From Peptostreptococcaceae bacterium (GTDB lineage Bacteria; Bacillota_A; Clostridia; Peptostreptococcales; Anaerovoracaceae): a stretch of DNA of 5,987 nucleotides. The stretch spans positions 1 to 5,987 of the forward strand of contig JAENWH010000133.1 of the NCBI GenBank assembly GCA_016650135.1, given 5' to 3'. Positions 1 through 5,987 of the stretch are shown here, one piece after another (the stretch's first letter is position 1; every line of letters begins with the position of its first letter). The translations under genes were made by a program, and so were the position numbers. The notes under the pieces were generated by a model. That model was given only the letters and a program-made list of their open reading frames with translations, was not told the DNA's origin and ran no database searches.

Positions 1-1
1 C

Positions 2-172
2 AGCACAACACAAGTTATTACCTCGTCAGTAATGGGAGCGGGAACTGCTAAAAGAGCATCCGCAGTAAAATGGGGAATTGCTAAAGGAATTGTAGTTGCA
101 TGGGTTGTAACTCTGCCAATTACGATGATTCTAGGCGGAACTATTGTTTACATAATGAATTTATTTATGTAG
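2..172 (+). CDS. Inorganic phosphate transporter, PiT family (C-terminal fragment)
   Basis: The reading frame is open from base 2 to the TAG at 170-172 and gives 56 codons; the rest lies upstream of the window. The fragment begins STTQVITSSVMGAGTAKR, which resembles the conserved C-terminal signature of PiT permeases (usually TTH-V/A-I-S/T-x-x-MG-V-G-x-x-KR), followed by AVKWGIAKGIVVAW. A hydrophobic stretch at fragment residues 29-55 (from about GIVVAWVVTLPI to YIMNLFM) looks like the last transmembrane helix ending almost at the C-terminus. Family members are inner-membrane symporters that take up phosphate (or metal-phosphate) with protons or sodium. Q stands where H is common in the signature. 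The dgt start follows after 11 bases with no terminator between, so the two genes are probably co-transcribed. The family call is good for such a short piece; substrate and full architecture cannot be seen. Confidence 0.82.
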   Translation, partial: STTQVITSSVMGAGTAKRASAVKWGIAKGIVVAWVVTLPITMILGGTIVYIMNLFM

Positions 173-183
173 GTAGGAGCGTT

Positions 184-1194
184 ATGATATTAAGAGAAGA
201 TCTTGAAAAAAGAGAATATAGCATCCTTTCTCCGTTTGCAACTAAGTCAGCTGAATCAAAGGGGCGAGAACATGAGGAGGCGAAATGCGAATTCAGAACT
301 GATTTCCAAAGGGACAGGGATAGAATTGTTCATTCAAAATCCTTCAGAAGACTTATGCATAAAACACAGGTTTTTCTGGCACCAGAGGGAGATCATTTCA
401 GAACTAGATTGACACATACGCTTGAAGTGTCCCAAATAGCCAGGACCATTGCCAGGGGATTAGGTTTAAACGAGGATTTAGCTGAAGCTATTGCGTTGGG
501 TCATGATTTGGGGCATACGCCGTTTGGACACAATGGAGAATTTTTCCTTTCAGAAATACACCCTGGAGGATTTAAACATAACGTTCAAAGTCTTCGTGTT
601 GTAGAAGTTTTAGAGGGTGAAAAAGAATATACCGGAATCAATCTTACTCTTGAAGTCAGAGATGGAATTTTAAATCATACCGGTACAGTTTTACCAATGA
701 CGCTGGAAGGGCAAATAGTTAAAATCAGTGATAGAATTGCCTATATTAATCATGATATTGATGATGCAATCAGAAGTAAGGTCATCAGCTTTGACTGTCT
801 GCCAAAAGAGTGTATTAAGGTTCTTGGCATTGATCACAGAAGCAGAATAAACACACTGGTTGGTGACGTAATAAAAAACAGTGACGGTAAAGACAGAATT
901 CTACAAAGCCTGGTATGCAGTGAGAGCATGAATGATTTAAGGGCTTACATGTTTGAAAATGTATATCATAACAAAATTGTAAAAAAAGATGAAGATTTAG
1001 ATAAGGTCAAAAATATTATATATTCTTTGTATAACTATTATTTTCAGAAACCAGAGTGCCTTCCAGAAGAAGGGCAAGGGATGATTTCAAAGTATGGCGT
1101 CAATGAAGTTGTTAAAGATTATATTGCGGGAATGACAGACCGTTTCGCAATGAATTTATATGATGAACTTTTCATTCCAAGAGGCTGGAAATAA
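184..1194 (+). CDS. dgt: Dgt-like dNTP triphosphohydrolase (HD domain)
   Basis: A 336-residue soluble HD-superfamily protein of the deoxyguanosinetriphosphate triphosphohydrolase family, which splits dNTPs to deoxynucleoside plus inorganic triphosphate. The metal ligands of the HD fold are visible: H78 in RLTHTLEVS, H107-D108 in ALGHDLGHTPFGHNGE and D183 in ISDRIAYINHDIDD. Other family-typical blocks are FRRLMHKTQVF (54-64), LRAYMFENVY (252-261) and DYIAGMTDRFA (312-322). The length fits the short Dgt-like clade of Gram-positives rather than the roughly 500-residue E. coli Dgt. The open frame extends upstream to an ATG at 100, but that would overlap the transporter by 73 bases and add a non-homologous leader. 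I chose ATG 184 because AGGAG at 175-179 precedes it (spacing 4) and the protein then starts MILREDLEKRE as in relatives. It lies between a phosphate transporter and dnaG. Which dNTP it prefers, and whether it is nucleotide-activated, cannot be read from sequence. Confidence 0.93.
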   Translation: MILREDLEKREYSILSPFATKSAESKGREHEEAKCEFRTDFQRDRDRIVHSKSFRRLMHKTQVFLAPEGDHFRTRLTHTLEVSQIARTIARGLGLNEDLAEAIALGHDLGHTPFGHNGEFFLSEIHPGGFKHNVQSLRVVEVLEGEKEYTGINLTLEVRDGILNHTGTVLPMTLEGQIVKISDRIAYINHDIDDAIRSKVISFDCLPKECIKVLGIDHRSRINTLVGDVIKNSDGKDRILQSLVCSESMNDLRAYMFENVYHNKIVKKDEDLDKVKNIIYSLYNYYFQKPECLPEEGQGMISKYGVNEVVKDYIAGMTDRFAMNLYDELFIPRGWK

Positions 1195-1296
1195 ATAAAT
1201 TCTAAAAAAATATAAATATTTGGAAAATAAAAAAAGGGATATGTCGATTTTTGTAGAATATTACTATATAAAAATATAATATACTCTGGAGAAATA
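1195..1296 (+). promoter_or_regulatory. Intergenic gap before dnaG: possible weak promoter
   Basis: This 102-base gap is extremely AT-rich. A perfect TATAAT lies at 1275-1280 with TTGTAG at 1251-1256 upstream (18-base spacer, only 3 of 6 matches to TTGACA). Initiation from it would begin near 1287, leaving a leader of only about 10 bases with the ribosome binding site at the very 5' end, so either the real promoter is elsewhere in the gap or the dnaG mRNA mostly comes from upstream genes. AT-rich sequence gives TATAAT-like matches by chance. GGAG at 1288-1291 is the dnaG Shine-Dalgarno (5 bases from ATG 1297). I see no GC-rich hairpin with a T-run, hence no convincing terminator for dgt. Confidence 0.35.
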
Positions 1297-3051
1297 ATGA
1301 GCATATCAATCAATGATAATACGGTAGATGAAATTAAAAGCAGGTGTAACATTGTAGATGTTATCGGGCAAGTGGTTCCCCTAAAAAAAACAGGGAACAA
1401 TCATAAAGGTGTTTGCCCCTTCCACAATGAAAAAACACCTTCTTTTGTTGTGTCAGAAACAAAGCAGATTTATACATGTTTTGGATGCGGGGCAACGGGC
1501 GATGCCATTGAATTTGTTGAGAGATATTATAATCTGGAATTTAAAGAAGCCATAGAGAAAATAGCCGGACAATATGGAATTGAAATAAAAAACACTTCGC
1601 CGGGTGATGGCAAAAGAGAAGAACTTTATGAAATCAACAGGGAAGCGGCCACTTTTTTTTATAAAGCGTTTATTAAAGGCAATAATACTGGGTACAATTA
1701 CATGAAGAAACGTGGAATTGATATCTCAACACTGAAAAAATTTGGTGTCGGATATGCGGATTCGGAGTGGGACAGCCTGTATAATCACTTCAAAGAAAAA
1801 GGAACTGATGTAAAGCTGCTGATTGAATTGGGTTTAGTTTCCGAATCTAAGGGTAAATACTTTGATAAATACAGAAACAGAATAATATTCCCAATTATAA
1901 ATACAAGAGGCAAAATAATCGGGTTTGGCGGAAGAGCAATTGGAGATGATTCACCAAAGTACTTAAATTCTCCCGAATCAAAAGTTTTTATGAAAAAAAA
2001 TAATTTGTACGGCATTAATCTGACAAGACAAGAAATAGATAAAGAGGATTATGCAATTCTAGTGGAAGGGTATATGGATGTTATCTCTTTATATGAAAGC
2101 GGAATTAAAAATGTTTGTGCTTCTTTAGGAACTGCCCTTACAGAAAATCAGGCAAAGCTGCTGAAAAGGTATACAAACAATATTGTATTATCCTATGATG
2201 CTGACATGGCAGGACAGAGTGCTTCTCTTAGAGGAATGGACATTTTGTATAAAGAAAATTGTAAAGTTAAAGTGCTTCAGGTGTCAGACGGAAAAGATCC
2301 CGACGAATTTGTCAGGAAAAAGGGAAAAGAAGCATTTATCAGGCTGGTTAAGGAAGCGTTGCCTTATGCCGATTATAAACTTTATTTATTGAAAAACAAG
2401 TATGATATGAATACAACTGAGGGAAGCATAGATTTGCTCAAAGAATCTGCCAAAATTCTTAAAGAGTTAACCCCTATAGAAGCCGAGGCTTATATAAAAA
2501 AGCTGGCAAAGGATACAAAAATATCAGAAAGCGCAATTCGTTTTGAGGTGAATGGCCTTAATAAGGAACCTACGCCTCAAAGACTTCATTATGAAAACGA
2601 AACTGAAAACAGCGGGAAAGAACTTTTACCAATTGATATGCTTGAAAAGAATATAATCAAAATACTTCTTTTAAAAAGTTCCTATATTAGTAAGGTTAAA
2701 TCCATAGAGAACCCTTTCTTGAGCGAAAGCGGTAAAAAAATATTCGAAATGATTGTTTCAATCACAAAGGATATTGAAGAAGTAGATATCAGAAAATTGC
2801 AGGACAGTCTTGAAGAACGGGAAAGAAATATTTTAAACGACATAATGGAAAACATACATTTGGCTGGTAAAGAGGAAATAATTTTTAACGATTGTGTTCA
2901 TAACATTAATAATCGGATAGTGATTAGAAAAGAAAGAGATTTGATTTTTAGATTGTCTATGGCGGATGAAGAGGAAAATATTGAAAAAATAAACGAAATT
3001 ACTAAAGAATTAATGGAATTACAAAAATTAAAAAATGCTGATAGGAGATAA
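1297..3051 (+). CDS. dnaG: DNA primase DnaG
   Basis: A 584-residue replicative primase, close to the usual 590-600, that makes the RNA primers for Okazaki fragments and leading-strand starts together with the DnaB-type helicase. The N-terminal zinc-binding domain shows C40 and H43 ([12 protein letters not shown]) and C61 and C64 ([14 protein letters not shown]), the CHC2 pattern. The RNA polymerase core follows, with RNRIIFPI (193-200), GFGGRAI (209-215) and KYLNSPES (221-228). The TOPRIM fold carries the metal-binding acidic residues E257 in VEGYMD and D301/D303 in SYDADMAG, then DGKDPDEFV (331-339). The C-terminal part from about 445 is poorly conserved and helical, as expected for the helicase-interaction domain. 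GGAG at 1288-1291 supports ATG 1297. The terminal codons contain the ribosome binding site of rpoD, whose ATG is only 4 bases past the TAA. All catalytic residues I can check are intact. Confidence 0.98.
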   Translation: MSISINDNTVDEIKSRCNIVDVIGQVVPLKKTGNNHKGVCPFHNEKTPSFVVSETKQIYTCFGCGATGDAIEFVERYYNLEFKEAIEKIAGQYGIEIKNTSPGDGKREELYEINREAATFFYKAFIKGNNTGYNYMKKRGIDISTLKKFGVGYADSEWDSLYNHFKEKGTDVKLLIELGLVSESKGKYFDKYRNRIIFPIINTRGKIIGFGGRAIGDDSPKYLNSPESKVFMKKNNLYGINLTRQEIDKEDYAILVEGYMDVISLYESGIKNVCASLGTALTENQAKLLKRYTNNIVLSYDADMAGQSASLRGMDILYKENCKVKVLQVSDGKDPDEFVRKKGKEAFIRLVKEALPYADYKLYLLKNKYDMNTTEGSIDLLKESAKILKELTPIEAEAYIKKLAKDTKISESAIRFEVNGLNKEPTPQRLHYENETENSGKELLPIDMLEKNIIKILLLKSSYISKVKSIENPFLSESGKKIFEMIVSITKDIEEVDIRKLQDSLEERERNILNDIMENIHLAGKEEIIFNDCVHNINNRIVIRKERDLIFRLSMADEEENIEKINEITKELMELQKLKNADRR

Positions 3052-3058
3052 TGTGATG
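3043..3058 (+). promoter_or_regulatory. rpoD ribosome binding site and start choice
   Basis: AGGAG at 3043-3047 lies inside the last codons of dnaG. Three in-frame starts are possible: ATG 3035 (upstream of the site), GTG 3053 (spacing 5) and ATG 3056 (spacing 8). ATG 3056 has the best spacing and codon and gives a protein beginning [10 protein letters not shown]. The arrangement, with the stop at 3049-3051 and the start at 3056, suggests translational coupling of sigma factor synthesis to primase synthesis. Confidence 0.8.
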
Positions 3059-4201
3059 AGTTACGAACAGGTTAATGAAGAAAAAAGGGTAGAATACATC
3101 CATGACTTAACAGAAAAGGCAAAGCTAAAAGGAAGTATTACCTACAGAGAGGTTGCTGAGATGCTTGAATCTGTTGATATGGATAAAGATCAGATTGATG
3201 AGGTTTATGAAAATCTGATGGCTATTGGGATAGAGGTTACTTCAGAGGCGGATCCGGAAGATTTTGTCATATTATCGCTTGAACATGAAGATGCTGAACC
3301 TGATGTTGATATAGCCACAGTGGAAGAAGTACCTGTTGAAGCTGATATAGAAACGGTCATTCCAAAAGGGATTTCAGTCGATGATCCGGTAAGAATGTAC
3401 TTAAAGGAAATAGGTAAAGTTTCTCTTTTATCTGGGGATGAAGAAATTGAACTGGCAAAGAGAATGGAGCTTGGAGATGAAGAAGCCAAAGGCAGGTTAT
3501 GCGAAGCGAATCTTAGATTGGTAGTAAGCATTGCCAAAAGATATGTTGGAAGAGGAATGCTGTTTCTTGATCTTATACAGGAGGGAAATCTGGGATTAAT
3601 TAAGGCTGTAGATAAATTTGACTGGAGAAAAGGATATAAATTCAGCACATATGCAACGTGGTGGATAAGACAGGCGATAACTCGTTCGATTGCAGATCAG
3701 GCAAGAACTATTCGTATCCCTGTACATATGGTGGAGACAATCAATAAACTTATAAGAATATCAAGACAATTGCTTCAGGAATTTGGCAGAGAACCTACCC
3801 CGGAAGAGATTGCTGAGGAAATGGATATTTCTGTTGAAAAAGTAAGAGAAATTTTAAAAATTGCACAGGAACCCGTATCTTTGGAAACACCGATTGGGGA
3901 AGAGGAAGACAGCCATTTAGGGGACTTCATACCTGACGAGGATGTACCGGCACCAGCAGAAGCTGCAGCATTTTCAATGCTGAAGGAGCAGTTGATAGAA
4001 GTACTGGATACCCTCACAGAAAGAGAACAGAAAGTTTTAAAATTAAGATTTGGCCTTGAAGACGGCAGAGCCAGAACTCTTGAAGAAGTAGGTAAAAGAT
4101 TTGACGTAACAAGGGAAAGAATAAGACAAATTGAAGCAAAAGCTCTTAGAAAACTAAGACATCCAAGCAGAAGTAAAAAGCTGAAGGATTATCTGGAATA
4201 A
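3056..4201 (+). CDS. rpoD: Primary RNA polymerase sigma factor RpoD/SigA
   Basis: A 381-residue group 1 sigma-70 factor, the size seen in Firmicutes (no long non-conserved region between 1.2 and 2.1 as in E. coli). It binds core RNA polymerase and recognises TTGACA/TATAAT promoters. Region 1.1-like helices occupy about residues 15-60, followed by an acidic linker (about 64-104, rich in D and E). Region 1.2 starts at [11 protein letters not shown] (110-120). Region 2 includes [12 protein letters not shown] (152-163), the core-binding [18 protein letters not shown] (171-188) and the -10 melting segment [16 protein letters not shown] (195-210). Region 3 starts at [13 protein letters not shown] (220-232). 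Region 4 carries [15 protein letters not shown] (320-334) and the -35 helix-turn-helix [20 protein letters not shown] (341-360), ending [18 protein letters not shown]. The complete region 1.1 to 4.2 set separates it from alternative sigma factors. It sits directly after dnaG, the classic macromolecular synthesis operon pairing; no rpsU is present. Confidence 0.98.
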   Translation: MSYEQVNEEKRVEYIHDLTEKAKLKGSITYREVAEMLESVDMDKDQIDEVYENLMAIGIEVTSEADPEDFVILSLEHEDAEPDVDIATVEEVPVEADIETVIPKGISVDDPVRMYLKEIGKVSLLSGDEEIELAKRMELGDEEAKGRLCEANLRLVVSIAKRYVGRGMLFLDLIQEGNLGLIKAVDKFDWRKGYKFSTYATWWIRQAITRSIADQARTIRIPVHMVETINKLIRISRQLLQEFGREPTPEEIAEEMDISVEKVREILKIAQEPVSLETPIGEEEDSHLGDFIPDEDVPAPAEAAAFSMLKEQLIEVLDTLTEREQKVLKLRFGLEDGRARTLEEVGKRFDVTRERIRQIEAKALRKLRHPSRSKKLKDYLE

Positions 4202-4215
4202 ATAAGGGAAGATCG

Positions 4216-4950
4216 ATGATAAAGTTATCTAAAAGACTGGAAATGATAGCAAATTTAATTGATGAAAATGAAACCATGGCCGATATAGGAACAGACCATG
4301 GTTTTTTGCCTGTTGCACTTTGGGAAAGAGGTATCTGCAAAAAGATAATACTTTCAGATGTGAATAAAGGCCCCCTTGAAAAAGCAAGTCAGAACATCAA
4401 ATCAACAAATCCTGGGATTGAATTTGATTTAAGGCTTGGAAATGGTTTGGAAACAATATTATCGGGAGAAGTCAGCACTCTGGTAATTGCAGGAATGGGA
4501 GGCGTGCTTATCACAGAAATTCTGGGTGCTGACCTTGAGAAAACTAAAAGTTTTAAAAAAATAATCCTTCAGCCAAGAAACGGTCAAAGCAAGTTGCGAT
4601 ACTGGCTATTGACAAATGGATTTGATATAATAAAAGAAGAACTGGTAAAAGAAGGTCTATATATTTGTGAAATTATTTCAGCAAAACCGGTTCATACGAC
4701 GTCTAATAAAAATATGAATTGGGTTGAAATAGTGTTTGAACTACCTGGAATTGATATGATTAAAGGAAATCAACTGATCAAAGAGTTTGTTGGGAAAAAA
4801 ATTAAAATCGAAAAAAAAATAATCAAAAAAATTATTGGTGGAGGGAACAAAGAATTTCCATTGAATAAAGAAAAAATATCAGGGTCAGAGGATCGGATAA
4901 TATTCATGGAAAAATATTTAGAAAAGGTGGATGAAAATAATGGGGATTGA
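4216..4950 (+). CDS. trmK: tRNA (adenine(22)-N1)-methyltransferase TrmK
   Basis: A 244-residue class I SAM-dependent methyltransferase of the TrmK (B. subtilis YqfN) family, which makes m1A at position 22 in the D-arm of certain bacterial tRNAs. The SAM-binding motif I is MADIGTDHGFLP (21-32), with the acidic residue after strand 2 in LSDVNKGPLEKA (46-57). NGLETI (76-81) and VIAGMGG (90-96) are the next core motifs, and LQPRNG (118-123) is the family-specific block near the active site. The C-terminus (about 180-240) is lysine-rich and helical, matching the coiled-coil-like C-terminal domain implicated in tRNA binding in this family. AGGGAAG at 4205-4211 gives ATG 4216 good support. The gene begins 14 bases after rpoD and overlaps the NIF3 gene by 11 bases, the same trmK-NIF3 pair found downstream of sigA in B. 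subtilis. An A9 run (4811-4819) encodes part of the lysine-rich tail. Confidence 0.93.
   Translation: MIKLSKRLEMIANLIDENETMADIGTDHGFLPVALWERGICKKIILSDVNKGPLEKASQNIKSTNPGIEFDLRLGNGLETILSGEVSTLVIAGMGGVLITEILGADLEKTKSFKKIILQPRNGQSKLRYWLLTNGFDIIKEELVKEGLYICEIISAKPVHTTSNKNMNWVEIVFELPGIDMIKGNQLIKEFVGKKIKIEKKIIKKIIGGGNKEFPLNKEKISGSEDRIIFMEKYLEKVDENNGD
4271..4307 (+). other. Terminator-like hairpin inside the 5' part of trmK
   Basis: AAACCATGG at 4271-4279 is the exact reverse complement of CCATGGTTT at 4296-4304, with a 16-base loop between. The 3' arm runs straight into a T6 tract (4302-4307). This has the form of an intrinsic terminator, but the stem is only 9 base pairs (three of them A-T at the base) and the loop is long. 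It also falls on the codons of the conserved motif around ADIGTDHGF, so it may be a by-product of protein-constrained sequence. It is recorded as a candidate for partial attenuation between rpoD and trmK, not as a proven terminator. Confidence 0.3.
4925..4942 (+). promoter_or_regulatory. Ribosome binding site deciding the NIF3 start
   Basis: AGGTGG at 4925-4930 directly abuts the ATG at 4931 (spacing 0) but lies 9 bases before the in-frame ATG at 4940. The second ATG is therefore the likely start and gives MGIEYSDLIELID, with an 11-base overlap with the end of trmK. This overlap suggests translational coupling of the two genes. Confidence 0.75.
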
Positions 4951-5734
4951 ATATTCTGATTTAATTGAACTGATAGATGTCATTGCACCCCAATTTCTTA
5001 TGGAGGAATGGGATAATTCAGGCATACAAATCAAAACATCAAACAAGAATATTGAAAAAATTATGGTGGTACTTGAGATCAGAGACGATGTAATACAAGA
5101 GGCCATTCTAAATAAGGTTGACCTGATTATCACACACCATCCATTGATTTTTCATGAAATTAATCAAATTAATACAGATGATACTGTTGGCAGATATATA
5201 AATAAACTAATAATGAATAATATTTCCGTTTTCTCGACGCATACCACATTTGATAAAGCAATAGGTGGGAATAATGATTATCTAATTGGCTTAATTAATT
5301 TAAAAATGTCAAGAATTGTTGGCACCGGAAATTTTGGAGAATTTGGAATTGGCAGACTGACTAAATTGAAAACACCTATTAGTCTGGATTCTATGATATC
5401 TACCGTGGAAGAAGGACTTGCAGTTCCTGCCTCTGATATAAAAAAAGTTGGGGATGCTGGTAAGTTAATACAAAAAATTGGCATCTGCTCTGGTTCAGGA
5501 GCCAGCTTGATTAATGATGCATTAAAAAACAGTTGCGATTTGCTGATTACAGGAGATATAAAGTATCATGATGCCCAATATGCGAAAGAAATGGGGCTTT
5601 GTCTGATTGACGCCGGTCATTATTATACTGAAAGAATATTTTTAGTGAATTTCGCAGAAAAGCTGAAAAAATTAACAGGTGATAAAGTCATAATAATAGA
5701 GTCAAAAATTAATATAAATCCTTTTGGAAACTGA
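4940..5734 (+). CDS. NIF3/DUF34-family metal-binding protein (GTP cyclohydrolase I type 2 homolog)
   Basis: A 264-residue member of the NIF3 (DUF34, YqfO/YbgI) family, soluble proteins that bind a dinuclear metal site and usually assemble into toroidal hexamers. The N-terminal half has EEWDNSGIQI (22-31; family form xxWDNVGLxxG), the metal ligands H66-H67 in ITHHPLIF, and H101 and D105 in FSTHTTFDKAIGGNND. The C-terminal half has ICSGSGASLI (182-191), LLITGDIKYHDA (201-212) and the ligand pair H227/E231 in LIDAGHYYTERIF. It lacks the PII-like insert that brings B. subtilis YqfO to about 370 residues, so it is the short form, like E. coli YbgI. The biological function of the family is unsettled; 'GTP cyclohydrolase I type 2' rests on limited work on one homolog. 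The usual AHTNLD motif reads THTTFD here, with both metal ligands kept. It overlaps trmK and is followed at once by the rnpB promoter. Confidence 0.92.
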   Translation: MGIEYSDLIELIDVIAPQFLMEEWDNSGIQIKTSNKNIEKIMVVLEIRDDVIQEAILNKVDLIITHHPLIFHEINQINTDDTVGRYINKLIMNNISVFSTHTTFDKAIGGNNDYLIGLINLKMSRIVGTGNFGEFGIGRLTKLKTPISLDSMISTVEEGLAVPASDIKKVGDAGKLIQKIGICSGSGASLINDALKNSCDLLITGDIKYHDAQYAKEMGLCLIDAGHYYTERIFLVNFAEKLKKLTGDKVIIIESKININPFGN

Positions 5735-5758
5735 GGAAAACTGTGGTATAATTTACGG
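5724..5758 (+). promoter_or_regulatory. Promoter of rnpB (extended -10)
   Basis: TTGGAA at 5724-5729 (4 of 6 matches to TTGACA), a 17-base spacer, and a perfect TATAAT at 5747-5752 preceded by TGG at 5744-5746, which makes an extended -10 (TGnTATAAT). Initiation 6 bases past the -10 falls at about 5758, which is also where alignment to the 5' end of E. coli M1 RNA, from memory, places the mature start. The -35 element lies within the last codons of the NIF3 gene and the stop codon lies in the spacer. This is a sigma-A type promoter of the kind read by the RpoD encoded upstream. Confidence 0.85.
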
Positions 5759-5987
5759 GAGTAGGTCAGACAGTCGCGTGATTTAGTTCACGAGGAAAGT
5801 CCGGGCTCCATAGGGTAAGGGTGCCAGATAACGTCTGGTGAAGGTGACTTTAAGGAAAGTGCAACAGAAACATACCGCCGAAGGGTTAAGACCCTGGTAA
5901 GGTTGAAATGGTGAGGTAAGAGCTCACCGGCAATATGGTAACATATTGGCCGTGTAAACCCCACTCGGAGCAAGACCAAATAGGGCG
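5758..5987 (+). ncRNA. rnpB: RNase P RNA, bacterial class A (5' part)
   Basis: The catalytic RNA of RNase P, which cleaves the 5' leader from pre-tRNAs together with the RnpA protein. Conserved blocks appear in order: GTCAGACAGTCGC (5765-5777); GAGGAAAGTCCGGGCTCC (5792-5809, CR I); AAAGTGCAACAGAAACATAC (5856-5875, CR II); GGTAAGAGCTCACCGG (5915-5930); GTAAACCCCACTCGGAGCAA (5954-5973); and GACCAAATAGGG to 5985. Hairpins: P3 CGTGA/TCACG (5777-5781 with 5788-5792), P9 CCAGA/TCTGG (5824-5828 with 5834-5838), P12 AGGGT/ACCCT (5882-5886 with 5891-5895), P13 GGTGAG/CTCACC (5910-5915 with 5923-5928), and P14 CAATATG/CATATTG (5931-5937 with 5942-5948) closed by a GTAA tetraloop. P13 and P14 mark class A; Bacillus class B lacks them. 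The 3' third, with the L15 loop completion and the P1 3' strand, lies past the window. The start at 5758 is inferred. Confidence 0.97.

Noticed and set aside
100..183. Upstream extension of dgt from ATG 100 (28 extra residues)
   Set aside because: It would overlap the phosphate transporter frame, has no family-like sequence, and ATG 184 has AGGAG just upstream.
1258..1282. AT-only inverted repeat ATATTA / TAATAT around the putative dnaG -10 as an operator
   Set aside because: Six A/T base pairs in a nearly pure AT region are expected by chance; there is no second copy or known operator form.
1375..1398. Inverted repeat GTTCCC / GGGAAC flanking an A8 run in dnaG
   Set aside because: Only a 6-base stem with a 12-base loop, inside coding sequence, with no T-run; within chance expectation.
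1119..1400. 93-codon minus-strand open frame spanning the dgt-dnaG gap
   Set aside because: It overlaps the ends of two well-supported genes, runs through AT-rich DNA giving F/I/L/Y-rich translation, and shows no motif.
2780..3050. Search for an internal rpoD promoter within the end of dnaG
   Set aside because: Several -35-like or -10-like hexamers exist (e.g. CATAAT at 2841) but none pairs with a partner at 16-18 bases.
3205..3648. 147-codon minus-strand open frame opposite rpoD
   Set aside because: Serine-rich, low-complexity translation with no recognisable domain, lying fully antisense to a conserved sigma factor gene; typical of a frame mirrored from acidic codons.
5788..5979. Minus-strand open frame of 63 codons across the 3' end of the window
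   Set aside because: It lies wholly within the RNase P RNA, whose conserved blocks explain the sequence on the plus strand.

Overview
The window is a compact, entirely plus-strand, AT-rich block of housekeeping genes. Five things point to a low-GC Firmicute of the Clostridia (or the related Tissierellia) rather than a Bacillus: codon use rich in A and T, strong AGGAG-type ribosome binding sites, a short 381-residue primary sigma factor, the order dnaG-rpoD-trmK-NIF3, and a class A (not Bacillus class B) RNase P RNA. The genus cannot be fixed from this sequence. No mobile element, CRISPR array, tRNA gene or sign of recent transfer was seen.

Layout: (1) bases 2-172, the C-terminal 56 codons of a PiT-type inorganic phosphate transporter, cut by the window edge; (2) 184-1194, a Dgt-like HD-domain dNTP triphosphohydrolase starting 11 bases after the transporter; (3) 1195-1296, a very AT-rich 102-base gap with a possible weak promoter and the dnaG ribosome binding site; (4) 1297-3051, DNA primase DnaG; (5) 3056-4201, primary sigma factor RpoD, 4 bases after dnaG; (6) 4216-4950, TrmK, the tRNA m1A22 methyltransferase; (7) 4940-5734, a short NIF3/DUF34 metal-binding protein overlapping trmK by 11 bases; (8) 5724-5752, a well-formed promoter with an extended -10 that overlaps the NIF3 stop region; (9) 5758 to the window end, the 5' part of RNase P RNA (rnpB), cut by the window edge.

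Functionally, dnaG-rpoD is the core of the macromolecular synthesis operon, which ties replication initiation (primase) to transcription initiation (sigma). Upstream sits a dNTP hydrolase; downstream are a tRNA-modifying enzyme and the tRNA 5'-processing ribozyme. Spacing of -11 to 14 bases between genes 4-7, with ribosome binding sites inside or just after the preceding gene, suggests one transcription unit from dnaG to NIF3. The rnpB gene has its own promoter with no terminator in front of it.

I found no new biological system here. The most checkable oddities are a terminator-like hairpin plus T-run inside the 5' coding part of trmK, the rnpB promoter nested at the end of the NIF3 gene without a terminator, the PiT-dgt pairing, the short NIF3 protein, and the small P3 and P12 hairpins of the RNase P RNA.
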